Shown here piece by piece: positions 50,815-62,828 of a DNA stretch of 64,000 bases (within the stretch, counting starts at the first letter, position 1; every line of letters begins with the position of its first letter). The notes under the pieces are model-generated. The model was not told where the DNA came from, did not search any database, and saw only the letters and a program-made list of their open reading frames with translations. Location of the stretch: contig NC_063158.1 in NCBI RefSeq assembly GCF_020921035.1, positions 6,368,001 through 6,432,000 of the forward strand. The letters run 5' to 3'. This DNA comes from Rhodamnia argentea (lineage: Eukaryota; Streptophyta; Magnoliopsida; Myrtales; Myrtaceae). Made by a program: the position numbers and the translations under genes.

Positions 50815-51990
50815 TTTGTCTCCATCCTTCTCTCTTTCTCTCTCTTGCACGTAATTATCTTTATCTCTCTTGCGGCTCCCACTCTTAACATTTTTTTGGT
50901 AAAACGTGACATTCTCTCCGATAGAGTTGAGGAGGATGCAAAGCGCGAGAATTGCCATCATGAGGCCGCCTCCGAGCGGCGGTTTCACGGCGAGGTAGTT
51001 ATTGTCACACCTCAGATTTGCCTCCGAGACGGAGGATCTATCCGTCAAACATAAGCCATGAAACTCGATCTACCTTGACTCCTCAAATTTTTTCCTTCGA
51101 ACCAGCAGAGTTTTGCGATTTAAACATGAGCCCAATAAAACAATACAAGCCCATACAAGCCATCCAAATGCTCTAATGGATGTTACCACTATGTTGTGCA
51201 TAGGCTCGTAATCAGGCCTGTCCATATAGATTGGACAGCTTTCCGTGGTTGGGTCTCGCCCCAATCCAGCCCACGGTCAGAGGCAAAAGTCAAGTTGCTC
51301 TGTTTCTCTCTGCAACTTTTTCCCATTCAGACGAACTGGGGTCATTGGACGACGATGATGGGTCTTTCTCTGCCACCGAGTCCGAGTCAGCCACGCCATC
51401 TCCCTCAGTTGCGCGCCACGTATCAGTCTCCCCTCGTTGCCACGCAACCTCCTCACTCTCCGAAAGGCCTAGAAGGATTTGTCTTTCACCAGAAAATTTA
51501 GTGGAAAAGATGGCCAGCTTCCGAAACCAAACCAACCCCTCTGAAAAGCTCCCTGCTGACAGAATAGCTGACGCTGAGCTGGGTAGCTAGAAAGAAGCCA
51601 TCTCCCGAGGCACATGACCCACAACTCACCACGCAATTCTCCTCAGCACCAATCCCGATTCATATTCACTTTCGTATTACGAATTCTTTGGCGCTCTCTG
51701 CTTCGCGCTACTGATCAGAATCTCCTCTTCTTCTTGCGCTTGCAAGACCATTAATTGATACCTTAACAAGTCCTTGGAACTTCTTTGCCCAAGTTGAATT
51801 TCGCAATCCATTCATTACTCAAGCCGTTATTTATCCAGAATTGTAACTTCTCCTCTTCCATTGAGTTGCCTTGGGAAGACAAAGTCGGCCTAACCCTTTC
51901 CTTTTCAATAAAAATCGAGACTTTACGGACGATATCCTCTTCCTGACAACAAATTCTCGCCTGTTTCATTGGAAGTGAGGGTTAGAATGA
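50815..51990. other. Promoter-side spacer of the MTM1-like gene
   Basis: No recognised gene. A 119-codon frame at 51231-51590 (+) and an overlapping 81-codon frame (-) have no family match and no clear splice partners. Confidence 0.35.
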
Positions 51991-51993
51991 ATT

Positions 51994-52015
51994 GAGAGAG
52001 AGAGAGAGAGAGAGA
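51994..52015. repeat. (GA)n microsatellite
   Basis: About eleven GA units about 130 bases before the MTM1-like start codon, probably in or next to the 5' leader. Confidence 0.9.
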
Positions 52016-52144
52016 AGAGGTTATAATTCTGAGGTGGGTATTTTGGTCGGATCAAGACCAGGCGTGCCTGCGACGTCTTCTTGGTTAGGCGCTGCGACAA
52101 CAAGAGTTGATTTTGACGGTAAAGTACCCTCTGTTTCGAAGAAG

Positions 52145-55100
52145 ATGGTCGGCGAAGGCAAAGAAAACTTGTCAGAGAAGAAATTCGTTTCGGACGTCGA
52201 GTTGGGTATTGGAGAGAGGGCTTTCTCTGCGGCTGGTGCTGCCATCATCTCCGCAATCATTGTCAACCCTCTCGATGTCGCCAAGGTATCTTGTTTCACT
52301 CGAAAACCATTCCGCAAGCTTTAATCAATTTCGGGGTGTGTTCTAATTTGATTACTACCATTCTTTTCCTGTGAGCTGAGCCCTGATTTACCCTTTTGTT
52401 CTCATTTCGAGATTTTCACTGCTGTTTTAGCTGACTGATCGTATCTTGTTTAGATACCAATTGTAAATCTTGTCAAATTGTTGCCTTTCTTGTTCACATT
52501 GTTTTCCATGGTTATTCCTTTGTTCACCACTACCAGGCCATTATCAGGCCATTCAAACTACTGCTATATATTTGTTTGTAATGGACTATTTCATAGGGAA
52601 GAATTGGGCTGTACTGATGATATTGTCATGTCTTAAACTCATATGTTTAAAGATGCGGGACTCCGTTTCTGTGGATACTCGATGTTCAACTTATGGATTG
52701 TGTAAAATTGCAGACAAGGTTGCAAGCTCAGGCTGCTGGAGTCCCTTTTAAGGGGCTGTGTCACATGTCCTCATTCGATTTGAATGTGGTATGTGTTTGT
52801 CTATCATATTTTTCCTGTATCCTCATCGGATAATTTCATTAGCAAATCCAATTTCTCCCAGGTGTGAGGGTGTATTAATCATGTATGTATATTGCATTGC
52901 TATTTAGATGCTTCCAGACTTAAGAAGTTACACATCATGCACACGTTCCGTATTTGACAATGAACCAGTGTGCCCTCCCGAATGTGGCCGGTATAAAGGG
53001 ACTCTGGATGTCTTCTACAAAATCATACGCCAGGTTAGTTTGCTTTATGGTTTTGGAGCATATATTAGAAGCAGTATATGTCGCACAAGAACTAACGCGA
53101 AAAACACGTACTTAGGATGCTTCACTGTTTGATTCTGACTAAGGATTTTGTATAGATCTTTGGATGATAGTACTACTTGTTTATGCCTCACATAATTTTC
53201 TCGATTTTCTGCCAAGACAATTGAAAGCATGTATTGAGTGAAGTGTTTTGCTACAGAGCTTGAACATCCAAAATGGTGCCAAATTTTGTAGCTTCATAAT
53301 GCATCTGAGCAATCAGCTTTCTGGGTACTGCCAAGTTTCAGAGTTCCCGCTTTTAGTTTCTCAGCTATGAATTTTGGATTGCATGTAGCTTCTAAAATAG
53401 CTAATTATAATTGCTCCAAGAATTTGTTGCTATAAACCCACCACTTTTGGACCACTCAAGTCACCACAACTGTATGCGTAGTTTGTAGATAATAGATCAT
53501 CTGGAATTCTTATCAATAAAATGGTGCTTGAGGAGATTTAGTGTTGGAAACTGAACTGGGGCATTTGTGACTTCAGCCTCATTCTTTTTACGATCCAGCA
53601 GAAAAGATCAAGGCTCTGCCTATCTATAACGAAAACTGAGCTGGCAATTTTGTTGCATTCCAGTGTCATCTCACCAGTAAAATTTATTTGTGAACAATTG
53701 CCATAATGGCAATAACCAAACAATAAATGTACGCTACATGAGAAATTAATTTCTTGGGCTACAGGAGGGATTTTCAAGGCTGTGGAGAGGCACAACTGCA
53801 AGCTTGGCTTTGGCAGTGCCAACGGTAAGACTCCTATATGTCAAGAATCGTGCGAAACCTTTCTTGAGAAATACATGCTGATGGAAAATCCTTGTTGTTA
53901 ATCAGGTGGGAATCTATTTGCCGTGCTATGATATCTTACGCAATGTGATGGAAGATTATACAACAGAACACATGCCAAGCTTGACACCATACATTCCATT
54001 GCTTGCAGGCTCAGCTGCTAGATCATTAGCCTGTATTTCTTGTTATCCTGTGGAAATGGCAAGAACGCGGATGCAGGTTCAGTTTTTACCTTGTCTCAAC
54101 AGCTTTTTCAAGAGTCAATGCTGTTGTTTCATTGAATTCTTCTTTGGCTGGAGAGTAACTATCCATTATTGAGGACGTCCTTTCAATGTTCTTAGTCTGT
54201 TTTCTTAAACAAATTTTCTTCTAAGCTAGTGAAGGTAAAGAAGTAGGGAGGACTGGTATCTTCTTCCCTTCATGTGTGTTCCTAAGTCAAGCTGTTTCAC
54301 TGGCAACCAGACGGAACTGAAGTTTTAACAGCTATAAACACTTTTGTTGACTGATAGGCATTCAAAGAAATGAAAAATGGTCCAAAACCTCCAGGAGTTT
54401 GGAAGACATTGCTTGAGGTCATTAACCCTGTCCGAAGCACAAACAGCCTTCAAAATTGTGAGTGTGGTTTTGACTTTTGTAACTCTCTCCCCCCTTGGAA
54501 AACAATTGCTGGTGAAAATTCATTATTCTGCCATCATTTTACTTACATAAGCATATTGATATGATTAATATCATGGTACAGTGCAAACCTTCCGCATTCT
54601 GTGGACTGGTCTTGGAGCACAACTCGCACGTGATGTTCCTTTTTCTGCAATCTGCTGGTCAACTCTCGAGACGGCAAGTTTTGGCCTCCCGTTTTTACTC
54701 TCAATAAAAAAATTGATATTTGCTTGGATAGTTTTGCATCCTATCCGTAGATCAATGCCCTTGCCTTTCTGTACAGATCAGGCAGAAAATCTTTGAAATG
54801 GTTGGAGAGGAACCCAGTGCAGGCATTGTCCTTGGGACAAATTTTTCTGCTGGTTTTGTGGCCGGAACAATTGCAGCTGCTGCAACTTGTCCATTGGATG
54901 TGGCAAAGACAAGGCGGCAGATTGAGGTAGTTTTGATGTTGAGCTTCAAATGTACATACCAAATCATAAGCATGCTTGTCCATGTTCCATCTTAAGGTGT
55001 TTTGATCGGGAGATATCCATTTGAGGGATTGACAGATCGGCATTCATTTAGTAGATAGGTTTTGAATTAGGTTGTTACTAGAAGCCTTGTTGAGCTGGGA

Positions 55101-55605
55101 ATGATTGTTCGTTGTCGCTAACTTTTTGCGTCCTTACAGAAGGATCCGACAAGGGCATTAAACGTGACAACAAGACAAACTTTAGCTGAAATATGGAGGT
55201 ATGTTTTTGTGCTACTACACGGCAAGCATATATGTAATTTTGATGTGATGTATGTCTATATAAGCTCTTAAGGGTGATAGTTTTTCCTTCTGAGCCCGCC
55301 TGAGATATAGATCATATTAAAAGTTGTAGGTAGGTGTCGCTAAGTTACAAATTCGGATTCTGTTGCATGGAACTCTCTCGAAATCAAATTAATGTGTGCT
55401 GTGATGGTTCTATTTGTCTGCGGGGACATTAATGGTCTCGGCTTTTTTGGCTCGGAACAGGGATGGTGGGATGAAAGGATTGTTTGCTGGAGTAGTCCCT
55501 CGAGTTGGCCGCGCCGGTCCATCGGTTGGAATAGTCGTGTCATTCTATGAAGTCGTCAAGTATTGTTTACATCACAGACACACTAAAGATGGTGGAAGAG
55601 GATAA
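52145..55605 (+). CDS. MTM1: MTM1-like mitochondrial carrier (SLC25A39/40 type)
   Basis: Ten exons: 52145-52285, 52714-52788, 52908-53033, 53765-53824, 53906-54076, 54358-54457, 54582-54673, 54777-54926, 55140-55198 and 55461-55605, giving 372 residues. MTM1-type carriers sit in the inner mitochondrial membrane and are needed for manganese loading of the mitochondrial superoxide dismutase; the animal relatives move glutathione. Three carrier repeats are seen, each with its signature: 'NPLDVAKTRLQ' across exons 1-2, 'YPVEMARTRMQ' in exon 5 and 'CPLDVAKTRRQ' in exon 8. Family phrases include 'LWRGTTASLALAVPTVGIYL', 'LWTGLGAQLARDVPFSAICW' and 'GLFAGVVPRVGRAGPS'. Intron 7 starts with GC rather than GT ('acg|gcaagt'). 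The start at 52145 was chosen because it is the first ATG before the first repeat that fits the family length. Confidence 0.93.
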
Positions 55606-55860
55606 GGTACCTACTGTACGTCCTTTTGTCGTTCATGCCAGGACTAGCCATGTTCAACCTCAGCCATCGATCTAGGATTGACACTGCATGCAGCGATGGG
55701 AAGAGGACTTAAGAGAATGATACAAAAGCGGATCCACCACCGACGAGCGTGCAAAATTGGTCATTTTGCTTCGTCGGCTGGTGGATATACATACACCTGA
55801 TGCATCTAATAATTCCTTTTGGTCATTAATGTCGAAATGAGCTCAGTGCTTCATGGCATA
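55606..55860. other. 3' region of the MTM1-like gene
   Basis: Likely 3' untranslated region. Nothing else recognised. Confidence 0.4.
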
Positions 55861-56742
55861 TGGCAAATTGTAATACGAGGAATTGAAGTCCCTTTTTGTT
55901 TCTTCTTCTTTTTTGGATCATCCAAAATTACAAGGTTTACTTAAATTGGATCTTCTAGCTTTTAGCTTCAATTCTTTTAAAGAGAAGCCCCCCAAAGCAA
56001 AGGCTTGGATCACATCGTATATTATCGGATTGTGATTCAATTCGACATAGATACTAAGATATACTTATCATTTGGCTAATTTTGGCTGAGATAGACATTG
56101 GCCGTTCTACGTGGCATTGGTCATGTTGATGAATATTCATCCCTGTGAGAAGGAAGGGAGGTGGTGATTAGAATAACCTCATTATGGTTTTGGACTATCG
56201 GAAGATCCATTGTTCCAAAGAGAGGAAGACGGGTTATACACATTTCATTTGACAGTCAAATGCGAATAGTGGAAATGCCTAGGCTTTATTCTTTTGAAGG
56301 TGGAGGAAAAGATAAAACTAAAAAAAAGAGAATTATTTTTTATTAATAAAATTATAGTTCGAAACTCATAGAATTAATCTCTCGAGCTTTTGGTTAACCT
56401 GAGGAAATAAAAAATGGGACCGCACAAGATATGAGGTAGGAAACTCTCCCCTACGGTTCTAAAGGAAGGAATTGTCTATTCCGACTGGGGAGAACATGCC
56501 ATTTGACAAGGAGAGGTGACAAAACCGTATATTTTTCATTACAAAATCAATAAGTCAGAAAATGATGGACTGTTTCATGAAAGAATTTTTGGTCCTATAG
56601 AAAGTGGAATTTGTGCTTGCGAAAATTATCGAGTAATCGGAGATGAAAAAGAGGACGCGAAATTTGTGAACAATGCGGAGTCAAACTAAATAGTTTTTTG
56701 GATTATTTATTTATTTTCTTTTCCCCTCTTTCCCTATGCCAG
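55861..56742. repeat. Plastid-derived chimeric repeat, copy 1
   Basis: A segment of about 880 bases that recurs at 60003-60910. Its right part is plastid DNA. At 56425-56460 is a group II intron domain V-like stretch ('atgaggtaggaaactctccc' then 'ctacggttct'). At 56489 begins the start of ycf3 exon 3 (reading GEHAIRQ, family GEQAIRQ). From 56510 to about 56686 is part of rpoC1 ('[12 protein letters not shown]' and '[17 protein letters not shown]'). Upstream sequence may be ycf3 intron 2. The reading frame drifts at its end, as expected of a non-functional nuclear copy. Confidence 0.85.
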
Positions 56743-57648
56743 CCGTCAGTAGCCAATTAAAGTTGTGAGCATGCACCAACTTTAATTGGCCATATTAAAT
56801 GTTGGGTAGTGAGCATGCACCAAAATGGGCCCTTTTCTATTTTCGCTTCCCTCTAATGAAAATATTAAAATGAATCTCGATAGATAAATTATAAATAACA
56901 AGATACCGAATGCCCCAAAATTGATCATTCTTCATATTTGCTTAATTAATAATATAATAATTTTATCTGAAGAACATTAATATTCTTTAGGTATATTGAA
57001 ATTGACTTTATAAACATATAATCTCATCATACACAACGAATTAATATGAACTTTTCGTACAAGCAATTGAAGTCATTTCCACGGTTACTATGATATACAC
57101 ATTCCAATTCATTCCATTGGGGCACCATAAAAAAAATCAGTTCAACACTCCAAAAATTTCCCTTTTAGAGAAACTCTCCACCTGTCTCTAGTAGAAAAGA
57201 CACACTCTATTTCTTCACTTGTCAAATGTGGAGCTTTCACATGAATGGAGCATCCAAAACGCGCTGCGTTTCATGCTTTCTTCTGGAAACTCCTCAACGA
57301 AAACGAATAAGAGGAAAAAACTGAAAACGCGCATGTTACCTATAACCTCGTGACATGTGTCTAAATGCATTGCATTGATTAGATGCACATAGATAGCCAC
57401 ATGGAAAAATCCTATAAGCTATGTACTCTCACTATAAATATCTCTCATTCATGTGAGGGAGAGAACTCACAACCGCAGAACTATAACATAAATCTCCCTA
57501 CCATTCAAGCACCTTACATTACCTCCTATCATTCTAGCGCCTCACATTGCCTCCTCTCATTTCTTCTCTATTTGTCGTTGAAGGAAACGAAATCCTATTT
57601 CTAAATGAAAAACGTGCGAAAAACATGCCCAAAGGAATCATACTTAAA
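56743..57648. other. Spacer
   Basis: AT-rich; contains 'gcatgcaccaa' twice near 56770 and 56812 and a possible TATA-like 'ctataaatatctc' at about 57431 (+). No gene recognised. Confidence 0.35.
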
Positions 57649-57975
57649 TCACTGATCGTTAATGAATGCATCACACTTCGAATGTACCGTAATTACGACA
57701 GATAAAGTGCCGCCCTTGCAGTCTTGAGAGATCTCTTGCTTCAATCAAGCATTGGAGAGTTAAGAGCAAAATGTTGATATTTTTCTTGACAAAATGCAGT
57801 GAGATTGGAACTCACTGAATGTCTTGACCTCCAGCAGATCCTTCCCACGTCGCTTGCAGCAGTAGGGGTTTTCTGGAGTTCCTGAGGATGAAGAGGAGGA
57901 GGGAGGAGATTTCTTCCTGGATTGGCCTTTTGAATTCTTGATGGGTTGGCCTTTTGATTGTCGTCCCTTCCCCAT
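57649..57975 (-). CDS. Possible two-exon small protein, family unknown
   Basis: Exon 1 is 57975-57816 ('MGKGRQSKGQPIKNSKGQ', then a Ser run and 'NPYCCKRRGKDLLEVKT') and ends at a good donor ('gtgagt'). A proposed exon 2 (57734-57649) reads 'ISQDCKGGTLSVVITVHSKC' and stops seven codons later, giving 81 residues in all. The N-terminus is very basic, with a Cys pair in the middle and two more Cys near the end. I do not recognise a family. The exon join is inferred from splice signals, and the 5' leader on the minus strand is pyrimidine-rich. It sits between the two plastid-chimera repeats. Confidence 0.35.
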
Positions 57976-59040
57976 GCTTGCTCAACAAAATCAAGAAGGT
58001 CAGTTGCTTGCTTGCTTCGTGAAAAGTGAAAGAAGAAGAAGAGAGAATGCGAGTGGACCTGAGGATGAAAGTTAGAAGCAACAAACTTATGTTGAACTGT
58101 GTTATGTACATAGGATAATCCTCACTTATTCAAGAAGGGGTTTCTTGAATTCGTAGCATTTTCATTTCCCAAAATCTTAAAAGAATTGTTATAAAAATTC
58201 ATTTTCCTAAAGTAAGCTTTGGTGGGAAAACATTTTCCGTTGACTCGTTTTTCAAAAGGATTCAAATGCTGGAAAATGACCAAAATGTTTTTCCAAAATT
58301 TTTTTTCTAAAAAAAAATGGGGCCTAAATAAGAAAACTATTTAGCAATTCATTTTCCGGGACCTCGACACCTCGGCCCGAGTCCATTTGGCCCTTGACTA
58401 AGACCCCGATCATCGGCTCTGGTCCATCTACATGGGGCTTAGGACATCGGGCTCTGTGACATCGAGGTCAAGCCAGATTCTCGATGCCTATGCACGGGTC
58501 CATTGCGGTCGGGCCCATGCCTTGGCCCTCAACTTTCCAACCAAGGTCCCTTGGGCCCGTACCCTAGTCCATCAATGCCTTGCTGCGACCCCTGCGCCCA
58601 AGCTCGAGTCCAGCAACATTGTGTCTAGGATCTCGGCGCCATGCCCAGGACCTTGATTGCCCATGTTGGGTCCATTGATGCCGGACTCCGAACCCTAAAA
58701 TTTTTCACTTGATTACATCTAAACATTGAGACATTATAATAAAAAACAACATAATTTTAAGATGTTTTACACTTTAGTCGGGGCAAAATGTCATACCTTA
58801 GAATTGTGCGCTTTGGGACTTTTGGACTTGAATACGATTAAAATGAAATAAACACTTGTATTATGTCATAAAATTAAAAATCCTTATTTTACAACATTAT
58901 ATCCTATTAATAAATATTATAAAAAATTCATGTTTGACTACTTGCGCTTGATTACTATATGAGGTTGGCAAGATTTCGACAAGCTAACCCAATTAATCAT
59001 TCCAAATGAGATGATGAGCTATCAACACTCAAATGTAAAG
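57976..59040. other. Spacer with a GC-rich patch
   Basis: The patch at about 58360-58690 is rich in 'ggcccgag' and 'ggtccat' phrases and is clearly unlike its AT-rich surroundings. It is likely part of an old repeat, but no ends are visible. No gene recognised. Confidence 0.35.
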
Positions 59041-59485
59041 TAATATGAAAATGGTGAATTTGTAAGAATAATGTGACCCACATGATATTATCATTGATGA
59101 TTTAATAATTAATTAAATACTAAAATTCATTGATTATGAAAAGGTGCAATTAATGTGCTTTGATGGAAGACACCTTTTAAAGAGGCTCGTCTTAATAACG
59201 TTAAAAGAAGTTTGATTCTCTCTTCACCCTCTAATGAACATACGTAAGAAAGTAACGTACTTCTATCTCTCTCCATTAAAAACAATGTTAAAGATAATAG
59301 AGGATTAAGGGAGAGAAATCATAATCTTCTTCATCTCCGATTTCTGCAACAACGATCGTGATTAAGGCTTCACTATGGATAAAGGAAATTCATCCTTTTT
59401 AAAATCGTGAAAATCATGAAGATCAATGACTCCTCTAATGATGAATTTTCACATAAAGGATCACGTTAAATACTTATAGTTGGTA
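59041..59485 (+). mobile_element. Possible LTR fossil with adjacent primer-binding site
   Basis: The phrase 'tggtatcggag' at about 59481-59491 resembles the initiator-Met tRNA primer-binding site that follows the 5' LTR in many plant retroelements. The AT-rich stretch before it would be the LTR. No partner LTR or coding parts are identified nearby, so it would be an old remnant. Low confidence. Confidence 0.3.
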
Positions 59486-60002
59486 TCGGAGTAATGGTTT
59501 AGGATCTCATAATTTTTTGATTATATATATTTATGTATATGTGCGTATGCAAAGGCTTAATGAATTTGCGTTGATGTTTTTTGATGAATTTTCGTGGTGT
59601 TTCAATGAATTAAAAATTTGGATCAATTCTGGTCTTGAAAAGAAAATGCCGATTTCATTCGTGTTCTGGCCACCCACCACCTGAAATTCATAGAGGAGGG
59701 TCGTAGCGTCAAGGGGGACAAAAGCCCTCAACCAATTTGGAATTATAGTGATCGTCGGAGGTTGATTGAGCTACGGAACTTTTGGCCATTAGGGTTTGTG
59801 TTCAAGGAGATTTTGCTCGATTCTGGTCAATTTCTTAGTCATTATCGCGATTCCTTGGACCTTTGTGGTCATGACACCCCGAAACCGATATTTTACTTTG
59901 GTCTAACATGCCCTGTTGGAGGAGACCCAACGGTGAATGTCACGGCAAAATCCGGCAAAAAGGCAGACTGTTTGCGAGAAGAAAGGGTTTTTCATATATG
60001 AT

Positions 60003-60910
60003 GGCAAATTGTAGTACGAGGAATTGAAGTTCCTTTTTGTTTCTTCTTCTTCTTTGGATCATCCAAAATTACAAGGTTTGGGTAAATAGGATCATCTAGC
60101 TTTTAACTTCAATTCTTTTAAAGAGAAGCCCCCAAAGCAAAGGCCTGGATCACATCGTATATTTATCGGATTGTGATTCAATTAGACATAGATACACTCT
60201 CAAGTAGAGTATTACGATATACTTATCATTCGGCTAATTTTGGCTAAGATGGACATTAGCCGTCCTACGTGGCATAGGTCGTGTTGACGAATATTCATCC
60301 TTGTGAGAAGGAAGGGAAGTGGTGATTAGGATAACCCCATTATGATTTTGGATTATAAGAAGATCCCTTGTTTCAAAGAGAGGATGATGGGTTATTCACA
60401 TTTCATTTGATATTCACAGGCAAATAGTGGAAATGCCTATGCCTTATTCTTCTAAATATGGGAAAAAGATAAAACTATATGAAAAGGATTATTTTTTATT
60501 AATAAAATTAAAGTTTGAAACTCATAGAATTAATCTCTTTAGCTTTTGGTTAACCTGAGAAGAAAAATGGGACACCACAAGATATGATGTAGGAAACTCT
60601 CAAGTACGGTTTTAAGGGAAGGAATTGACCCCCTTTTCCGACCGAGGAGAACATGCCATTCGACAAGGAGAGGTGACAAAACTCTACACTTTTCATTACA
60701 AAGCCAATAAATCGGAAAAGGATGGCCTGTTTTATGAAAGAATTTTCGATTCTATAAAAAGTGAAATTTGTGCTTGCAAAAATTATTGAGTAATTGGAGA
60801 TGAAAAAGAGGACCCGAAATTAGTGAGCAATGCGAAGTCAAATTAAATAGTTTTTTGGATCATTTATTTATTTTTTTCCTTTTTCTTTTTTGCATTCCCC
60901 TCTTTCCCTC
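60003..60910. repeat. Plastid-derived chimeric repeat, copy 2
   Basis: Same order and orientation as copy 1, about 4.1 kb further on. It has the domain V-like stretch (about 60581-60613), the ycf3 exon 3 start from 60645 and the rpoC1 part from 60668 to about 60843, with the identical junction. Copy 2 has its own single-base changes and a few extra bases, so the two copies have diverged since duplication. Confidence 0.85.
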
Positions 60911-61303
60911 CGCCGACCATCTATGGCAGCCCATTGGCGAGGCTCGTCCTTGCCGGTCAAGCCCGAGGCATCCCTAACCCGAGGCCGGAGAGGGCAAAAG
61001 GAAAAAAAAAAGGACAAAGAAAAGGAAAAAAAAGAAATAGTTAAAAGAAGGAAAATAGAGAAAATAAATATAAAAATAAAAAATTCAATGAAATATTTAA
61101 ATACTTTTAAAAATTATTAATGTCATTGCCGGTCGTGCCTAGGAAGGTTGGCGTCCATATCAGCTATTTTGGGCCAAAATTGGCCGAATGGACTCAATTA
61201 ACAAAACGTAAAAAATTTTAGGATTCAATTGGCAAGAATAAAATGTTTAAGACTAAACGGGAAAAAGTTTAATGACTTTATGACTTTTTGAACAATTTTT
61301 CCC
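60911..61303. repeat. Partial family A element
   Basis: The right end has 'aaaatgtttaagactaaac' and 'gactttttgaacaattttt', and the left part has a GC-rich core ('cattggcgaggctcgtcc'), both as in family A. The left end is missing or merged with the plastid-derived repeat. Confidence 0.5.
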
Positions 61304-62828
61304 TTATTATTAGATGTGAAAAGAGTGAATACCCAGGCAGGTCTAACAAACAAGTGATGGGAAAGCAAACAAAAATTTGTTCTTCGATGTCAGTCGGCCG
61401 CAAGGCATCGAATCCTCTTGAAACAAGTCTTTCAAAGATGGATGAAGTCATGCGTGTGATGTAGTCGTGCCAACTCGAGAGAGCTAGATGTGAATGGCAA
61501 ACTACTATTCTGACCTTAAGCTCCATTTATTTCGGGAAAATAAGTACTTAAAAAAAATATTTTTAAAGTGATCGGTTCTATCATTTACAAAAATAAATAA
61601 ATAAACCGCCAGCGAAATATTGAGATATAAAATTATTGTCTGTAAAAAAATTATTGCTAATAATTTCAAATTACATAAGCCATCCTTTGTAAGAAATAGG
61701 GTTTTTTTTACATGAGTGTTATAGCGTATAGGCTTTCTTTGATTTTACTTTTTATATTTTTCCAACCTAAGTTTAGTAGAGACTAAATGAACGGAAAAAA
61801 AAATTTATTCATGTTAATTTGTGACACTAAAGACCTTTAAGAAAATTGCAAAACAGTTCCAATATGTGGCTTTCCCTCAATTGAATAAAATTGTTTCTTG
61901 TTTGACACTCGATAGGGCTAAAATGGCTAAAATTAATTCATGACGTGTTTTTCTTTTCCCTCGAAAGATCACAACATTCAATAAAGACTTTATAATAATT
62001 GGAGTAGGAGTACGACTTCAAACCGAGTGGGTGTGATGTGATGATGTGTTTTTGGTCCAATGTATAATATAGTTCTTGAACTTTTAATTTATTCAATTTT
62101 GTTCCTAATCTTTTGCCCATTATGCAATATCATCCTCAGACATTCAATTTGTTTAATGTGATCACTGAACTATTGTTAAATGTTCAATGACATAGGCACC
62201 GTCTGTCCTATGTGGCGCAGTTTGCCTTGATATGGAAAATTTTCGTAATTTTTTTTTAAATTTTCATATTTTTATAATGTTTATTTTATGTTATCTTCTT
62301 ATTTATTTTCTTTATTTGCTCTTTTTTGTTATATATTTTTCTTCTTCCTCAGCCCTTGCTAACCCTTCAGGGAAGAAGGGAAGTGAAAAAATAAAACGGA
62401 AAGAAAGAAAAGAAAAGAACTTTAAAAACTTAAGAAAGTTTAAAAAAAAGCAAAAAATTATCGAATTGGTTGCCGTACAAATGGACGACTTTTTGGATAT
62501 TTTTCCCTAATTTTGTACCACTAAAATAAATGTTGAATGGAAGTGTCTAAAAGCTTAAAAGTTCATATTCCCATTGGCCATTGCAAAAAACTATCATATG
62601 AGGATTTAAGACGACCATGCTTTGCCTACTTAAGAATTAGAGAAGAGGGCAGCATGCTGACATGTCGCTCCTCGTCCTTAATCGATACTAATGTAATGAA
62701 GATGGTCATCAAGTATTGACAAACCAATCCTAAACCGCGTTGGGAATACTGTCTTAGACCTCTATGCCCACATCTGGTTGATTCGTCCTAAGTAAATAGC
62801 CGAATCGCCACGAATCCACTACGAGCTA
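61304..62828. other. Intergenic with a partial 0.5-kb-element relative
   Basis: The stretch 62040-62210 has 'cttgaacttttaatttattc' and 'atgtgatcactgaac' phrases of the 505-1172 family. A Lys-rich frame at 62232-62510 is AT-tract noise. No gene recognised. Confidence 0.4.

Noticed and set aside
51231-51590. 119-codon plus-strand frame before the MTM1-like gene
   Set aside because: No recognisable domain, an equally good frame on the other strand, and no splice partners.
56161-56346. 61-codon frame as a gene
   Set aside because: It lies in the plastid-derived, probably intronic part of a repeat that recurs 4.1 kb away with the frame not kept.
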